The translations under genes and the position numbers were made by a program. A model generated the notes under the pieces. The model worked only from the letters and a program-made list of their open reading frames with translations. It had not been told where the DNA came from and searched no databases. A stretch of 64,000 nucleotides of DNA from positions 2,666,001 through 2,730,000 of the forward strand of contig JAJQJQ010000034.1 of assembly GCA_028622995.1 (NCBI GenBank), given 5' to 3'. This document shows, piece after piece, positions 59,507-64,000 of the stretch. Position 1 is the stretch's first letter; each line of letters starts with the position of its first letter. Origin of the DNA: Panagrolaimus kolymaensis. Taxonomy: Eukaryota; Nematoda; Chromadorea; Rhabditida; Panagrolaimidae.

Positions 59507-60858
59507 ATGAAGGTTGCTTTTTGTCTTGGGCTTTTACTTGCTGTTATTGCTTTTACAGAATCTTCTGGCATTAAAGTTAAACATGTTTCACATAAAAAAG
59601 TTCATCCTAATGAGGGTTATGACTTTACTGGATGCCCATATGATAATGACTTTTGGTATGAAGGAGTAATAACTTCACCATATTGGCCATCTCAATATCC
59701 AAACAATATTAAATGTTGGTATTATATGCAAGCTGAAATTGGAAGTGTTATAAAGTTTAACTTTACTAACTTTGAACTTGAAACTTGTTGTGATGCTGTT
59801 ACTATTTATGATGGTCCCGTTGATTTGAGTCCCATTTTAGTGCAGTTCGTATTTACCACCGTTCATAGGGAATATTATAATTTTTGTTTTAAGATATGGA
59901 GGCGCGAACAAGACAGCTGATAATCCATCGGGCGTTTTTTATTCAAGTAGCCGTTACGCTTTAATGACATTTACTACCGATTTGGTTCATGCTGAAGCTG
60001 GATTTAGAGTTGAATATTCATCAGCAACAAGTAAGGATGGAGGCTGGTATGCAACTATGTTTATAATTTTTCTTTAGCTTCTTCGCCATGTAATCGTGAT
60101 ATTCTTCTTGTTATTAATGGCCTTGCCTCGTTGGGAACACAAAACAATTTCCTTGAAGAATTAGATTTTATTGCAAATTATCTAATTACAAATTGGACGA
60201 TTGGATTACAAAAAACAAGAGTTTTTATTAACCTTCAAGTTGATGAAGATTTTGCAATTGTATATCCCTTTAGTAGTTTTCCAACATTGGAAGTTCTTCG
60301 AACAACTATCTTAGGTTTGTTATTTGTGAATGCTTCGTTTACAGTACTTTTGCTTTAGGTTTAACCGGATATGTTCCCGATGTATTGCAAAATAATGGCT
60401 CTGATTTTGAATCTCTATTCCGATATGGCACGGACGGGTATAATAATTTTATTTCTTTAGTTTACAGTAGTTATTATAATTTTTTTTAGCGAAGAAGATA
60501 ATAATGTTTTTGAACATCGACAAGGAATAGAACAAGTTCAAATTGTTTTTGTTGCACAAAATCCAAAGTAATTTATTTTTTCATGATTAAAAAAAGTAAT
60601 AAGAGACAATTATATTTTATTTTTAGTAACGATCAAGATTTTTATGAAGCCACTGATTTTGCTCATGATGCTCGTGATTTATATGATACAAAGCTAATCA
60701 CAATTGCAATGGGTCAAAATATTGATGTGAAAAAAGTTGGAACATTGTCATATGGCGAAGGCTTTTATTTTGGTGCAGATTATTCCGATTTACCAAGTCT
60801 TGCAGGAGCTGTAAATCAAGCAATTTGTAAATCACGCATTAAAGGCTGTGGAGTTTAA
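59507..60858 (+). CDS. Secreted CUB plus VWA-like domain protein
   Basis: Six exons (59507-59844, 59894-60030, 60078-60314, 60359-60437, 60490-60567, 60627-60858) give 366 residues. Residues 1-20 are a signal peptide (MKVAFCLGLLLAVIAFTESS). A CUB domain covers about 38-155 with YEGVITSPYWPSQYPNNIKC, a paired cysteine and the calcium-type acidic segment CCDAVTIYDGP. A VWA fold follows from about 160 (CNRDILLVINGLASLGTQNN) to AGAVNQAICKSRIKGCGV at the end, including LITIAMGQNIDVKKVG. The MIDAS position reads INGLAS rather than D-x-S-x-S, so metal binding is probably lost. This arrangement resembles nematode CUB/VWA/C-type-lectin secreted proteins, but no lectin domain is present. An extracellular, possibly defence-related role is an inference. 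Confidence 0.88.
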
Positions 60859-61471
60859 TAATTTTTCGCTTTGTGAAAATAATTGATATATGCCGAATTA
60901 TAATTTTTGAAACAATAAAAGTTAATGTTGTTACTTTTTATTTAATTTTTGTGACCTAAATTTTTACATTAACATTTTAAAAAAATGTCTTTTGTCAACT
61001 TTGAAGATTTCATTTGTTGAAATAAGCATTCAAACAAAGTTCCTTTGAAATTATGACCTACTTTTTCCACACATTTTTTAAACTTAATGCAATTAAAATT
61101 TTTGGATGTCTTTGACATACATATTTAATATTTTTCTTAAGCCACTTTATGTTTGTCTCTTTACATATATAAGGCATATATAAAATTAAACAACAACGAG
61201 GAAAAAGAAGAATAATAGCCACAACGAAAAAATGTTTGAAATAAAAATAATCAATATGCTAATTTTTACACTTCGATGCATACTTTTAATAACCGGTTTA
61301 TTTAAAATAAAAACTCTTTTTTTTACTGATTTTTTGAAATTCAAATTAATTCACTAATAAAAGTTATACAAAAAAACTGATATAAAAAAATTAAAAAATG
61401 ATATGTTTTTATGTTATGAAAATTTTTAAAAATTAAAAACAATTTATTTATATGTAAAAATAATTATTTAT
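60859..61471. other. Convergent intergenic region
   Basis: About 610 AT-rich bases between the CUB-VWA gene and the Q-rich gene, which converge. It carries AATAAA at about 60914 for the plus strand and several AT-rich stretches. No gene seen. Confidence 0.5.
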
Positions 61472-64000
61472 TTATTTAACCATTTGCTGTCCTCCATTTT
61501 GTTGTTGATGGGAAAGTAAAGCCATAGTTGATTGAAGTTGTTGATTAAAATATGCTGGATTATTATTTACTCCATTTGACATTTGAACATTATTACCCGA
61601 TGAAGCAACAGCATTTCCTCCATTCATATAAGATGCAGGCATTCCGCCTCCAGCGTGTGTTGGAGCTGTGGTTGTTGGTTTTAAACCAGAAACATTAATT
61701 TGTTGTTGTTGTTGTTGTTGTTGAGAATTTGGAATATGAATGGCTGCAGAGATAAGGGAATTATTCAAAATAAATGTTGGTGTAACTATATTAGCGTTGT
61801 TATTATTTTCGGGTTGTTGTTGATGATGTTGTTGTATGAGCATTGGTGATTGTCCTACGGATGGTAATTGAGGAGTATTTATTGTCATTGTTGAATTCAT
61901 TGAACCCGCAGGACTAATAGCTGGAAGATTTAATAAATATTGAGCAAAAGGTTGTTGATCAATTGGAAAATTAATCTTTTGAATATTGGGTGTTTGTGAT
62001 TGTGAATTTGGCTGCGAAACTGCTGATAATGACGAAAGTTGATTTTGTTGTTGCTGTTGTTGTTGAGCCGCTGAAACCGCCGCTAACCTTTGTTGTTGTT
62101 GCTGAATTTGATCTAATAAATTCATGGAAGTTATATTTTGTTGTTGGGTTTGATTATGGTTTTGATTTTGTTGTTGTTGGTGGATTTTCTGTTGAGCTTG
62201 AAAATGTGCTTGATACGTTGGAGGTGGTTGGGGTGGAGTTAAGGATGGAAGAGCAAAATTTGCAAAGTTTAGCAAATTATGGGTATTTAAATTTTGTCCA
62301 TTTCCAGTATTATCTAAAAATTCTAATTTTAACTTTGATATTGAAGTTAAAATTTTAACTTACTTATTTGAAATTGTTGCTGTTGTAATTGAGCGTGCTG
62401 CATGTTTATGGATGTATTTGTTGTATTAAGAGGCGGGGTGGCTTGAGAATGTGAAGGATTGGAATTCGCTCCATTATTAAACAAATTTGGAGGATTATTG
62501 TGTCCCAAAAGAGCTGATAAGCCTCCTGTTTGTGTTGATGTTGGAGGAGGCGGCGGCGGTGGTTGTTGAGTTTGAAATCGAAGTTGGGGTTGATTCGTAA
62601 TGGATGGAGGAAAAGGTTGATTTTGATGAAAATTTGATTGTTGAGGACCTTGTCCACTTAATTTATGTTGTTGCTGAGATTGCATTGTTTGTGGCTGCTG
62701 TTGTAAAAGCAAATTTTTTGATTGTTGCTGTTGTTGTTGTAAAGGTTGAGGTTGTGGTTGAGACATAATTTGCATCCACTGTGATAGTGGAATAACATTG
62801 ACACTTGGTAACTGGTCGTTGTTAGCCATATTATTGCTATTATTATTATTGTTATTTATATTTTGAATCTGTTGTTGTAGTCCTTGTTGAGGCCCAGCAA
62901 AAGTTGTTGTTGGGATGGGATTAAAATTTGTGGGATGAGATGATAGGGATTGTGGCATAAAAGCACTCGTTTGTTGATTTCCTCCTTGTTGACGTAATCC
63001 ATCAAGCAATGATGATGAAACATTTGGCATGTTTGTTCTATTAGTTGGTTGTGCAAAACCAGCACTAATTTCATGAAGAGCTGTCGTCGCATTTGTTGTT
63101 GTTATTCCTTGCATAGATAATGATGTTGGAGCGTTTACAATATTTGTTGTTGCTCCATTGGAATTAATTATTTCATCTAATTTATCCATAACTTTAGTAT
63201 CATTTGGAACTAAAATACTTATTGGTGGAATAGTGGGTAAAGTAACATATCGATGGCCTTCAATTGGAGTTGGAGCTGATGATAATGGTGTAGAAGCTTT
63301 TCCAATTCCCATAATTGTAGATTGTGGATTTGGTGTATGCATAGCTGAATGAACAGATATTATGGATGGCGTTGATGCAGCTGATGGAATAGTTATTTTT
63401 GATGGCGTTGGCGTTAATGATGAAGGTACAGTAGTCGTTAAAGGTTTAGAAAAGATACATGGACTTGGTACTGCACTATTTGGATCAGAACAATGTCGAC
63501 GTGGAGGAGAGGGTTCGTCGTCGTCAATCTTAAGAAATTTAATTTTAAAATAGATGATATTTCTATGTATTGGATTAAAAAGAGACATACTTGGATAATT
63601 TCATCATCGGCTAAACGCTTACGGCTGCTAATCATATTTTCTAAAGTAGATGTAGTTGGTTCAATAGTATTAAAGGTTGCCGATTTTAATGCGTGACTTA
63701 ATAATGGATTTGCTGCTACAGTATTTGTAGCGGTGCAAGAAGGAGATGAAACTATTGTAGGACTGGAAGGGGTAGATTGAGCTGCTTCTGTATATGTTCT
63801 CATTGCTTCCATATTATTTCTATGCCGACGACGCCTACGATATTCTTGATCAAGCCAGAGATCAAATGGAGCTGCAACCGTTGTTGAAGATGAGCTGCTG
63901 CAAGTTTTTGAACTAGGAGATGATGCAGTTGAATTATTAATACAAATAGCTGAATGTGGACGTAATGGTCCACTATTAGGCGATGAAGAAGCTGCTCTAT
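61472..64000 (-). CDS. Glutamine-rich putative transcriptional regulator, partial
   Basis: Three exons are visible (64000-63591 continuing beyond the edge, 63528-62364, 62313-61472), all in phase, giving at least about 800 residues. The first contains FDLWLDQEYRRRRHRN, a short basic cluster after an acidic/aromatic stretch, and later SSRKRLADDEIIQ, a nuclear-localisation-like segment. The rest is Ser/Thr/Pro-rich (KPLTTTVPSSLTPTPSKITI) and then heavily Gln/Asn-rich with runs of CAA-type codons, for example the Q8 run at 61700-61723. A proline run of seven occurs at about 62551-62571. Such composition is typical of transcriptional coactivators or activation domains. No DNA-binding or enzymatic domain lies in the window, and I do not recognise the family. 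Confidence 0.75.

Noticed and set aside
1..64000. tRNA, rRNA, CRISPR or prokaryotic operon signals
   Set aside because: No TTCGANNCC-type T-loop with a paired cloverleaf, no rRNA signature and no regular repeat-spacer array was seen by eye; the gene structure is eukaryotic.

Overview
The window is AT-rich eukaryotic nuclear DNA and almost certainly comes from a nematode. Protein-coding genes are split by many short introns of about 40-60 bases ending in TTTTAG or TTTTCAG, with a few introns of several kilobases. Acceptor-like sites often lie a few bases upstream of start codons, as expected for spliced-leader or 5' UTR splicing. Some products are of nematode type, for example a CUB plus degenerate VWA secreted protein and a methyltransferase of the phthiotriol-methyltransferase-like group. 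No tRNA, rRNA or CRISPR was seen. The species cannot be named from the sequence. Exon coordinates are hand-built from splice consensus, reading phase and family similarity, so individual junctions may be off by a few bases.

Layout. At 1-241 (minus) is the start of a small cysteine-containing secreted protein that runs off the left edge. At 2272-3818 (minus) is mitochondrial enoyl-thioester reductase (MECR type), and divergent to it at 4880-6275 is cytosolic NADP isocitrate dehydrogenase. Convergent with that is a small secreted acidic helical protein (6395-6960, minus). At 7241-11275 (minus) is an unrecognised helical protein with two candidate first exons. Two cryptic exons lie near 13473-13683. 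A full ATG2 gene occupies 14718-21327. At 24897-28442 is an unrecognised low-complexity protein with a striking C-terminus, and at 30545-33586 trifunctional C1-tetrahydrofolate synthase (MTHFD1). At 34461-36716 (minus) is a Musashi RNA-binding protein. After 5 kb without genes come TBP (42053-43180, minus), divergent proteasome subunit Rpn6/PSMD11 (44050-45479), and the CCR4-NOT scaffold CNOT1 (46345-54992). Then follow four closely spaced plus-strand genes: a one-pass membrane microprotein, the methyltransferase, Hikeshi and the CUB-VWA protein (56429-60858). Last is a glutamine-rich putative regulator on the minus strand (61472-64000+), cut by the right edge.

Most genes are ordinary housekeeping genes: folate and NADPH metabolism, autophagy lipid transfer, transcription initiation, proteasome and deadenylation. 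They do not form one pathway. The less ordinary signals are a 231-bp hAT-like MITE with an 8-bp target duplication inside a CNOT1 intron, an in-phase internal first exon in CNOT1, a GC-AG intron in MECR, a GC-rich perfect palindrome and a Tc1-like end fragment downstream of CNOT1, and several unrecognised small secreted or membrane proteins. I did not find a clear novel multi-gene system.
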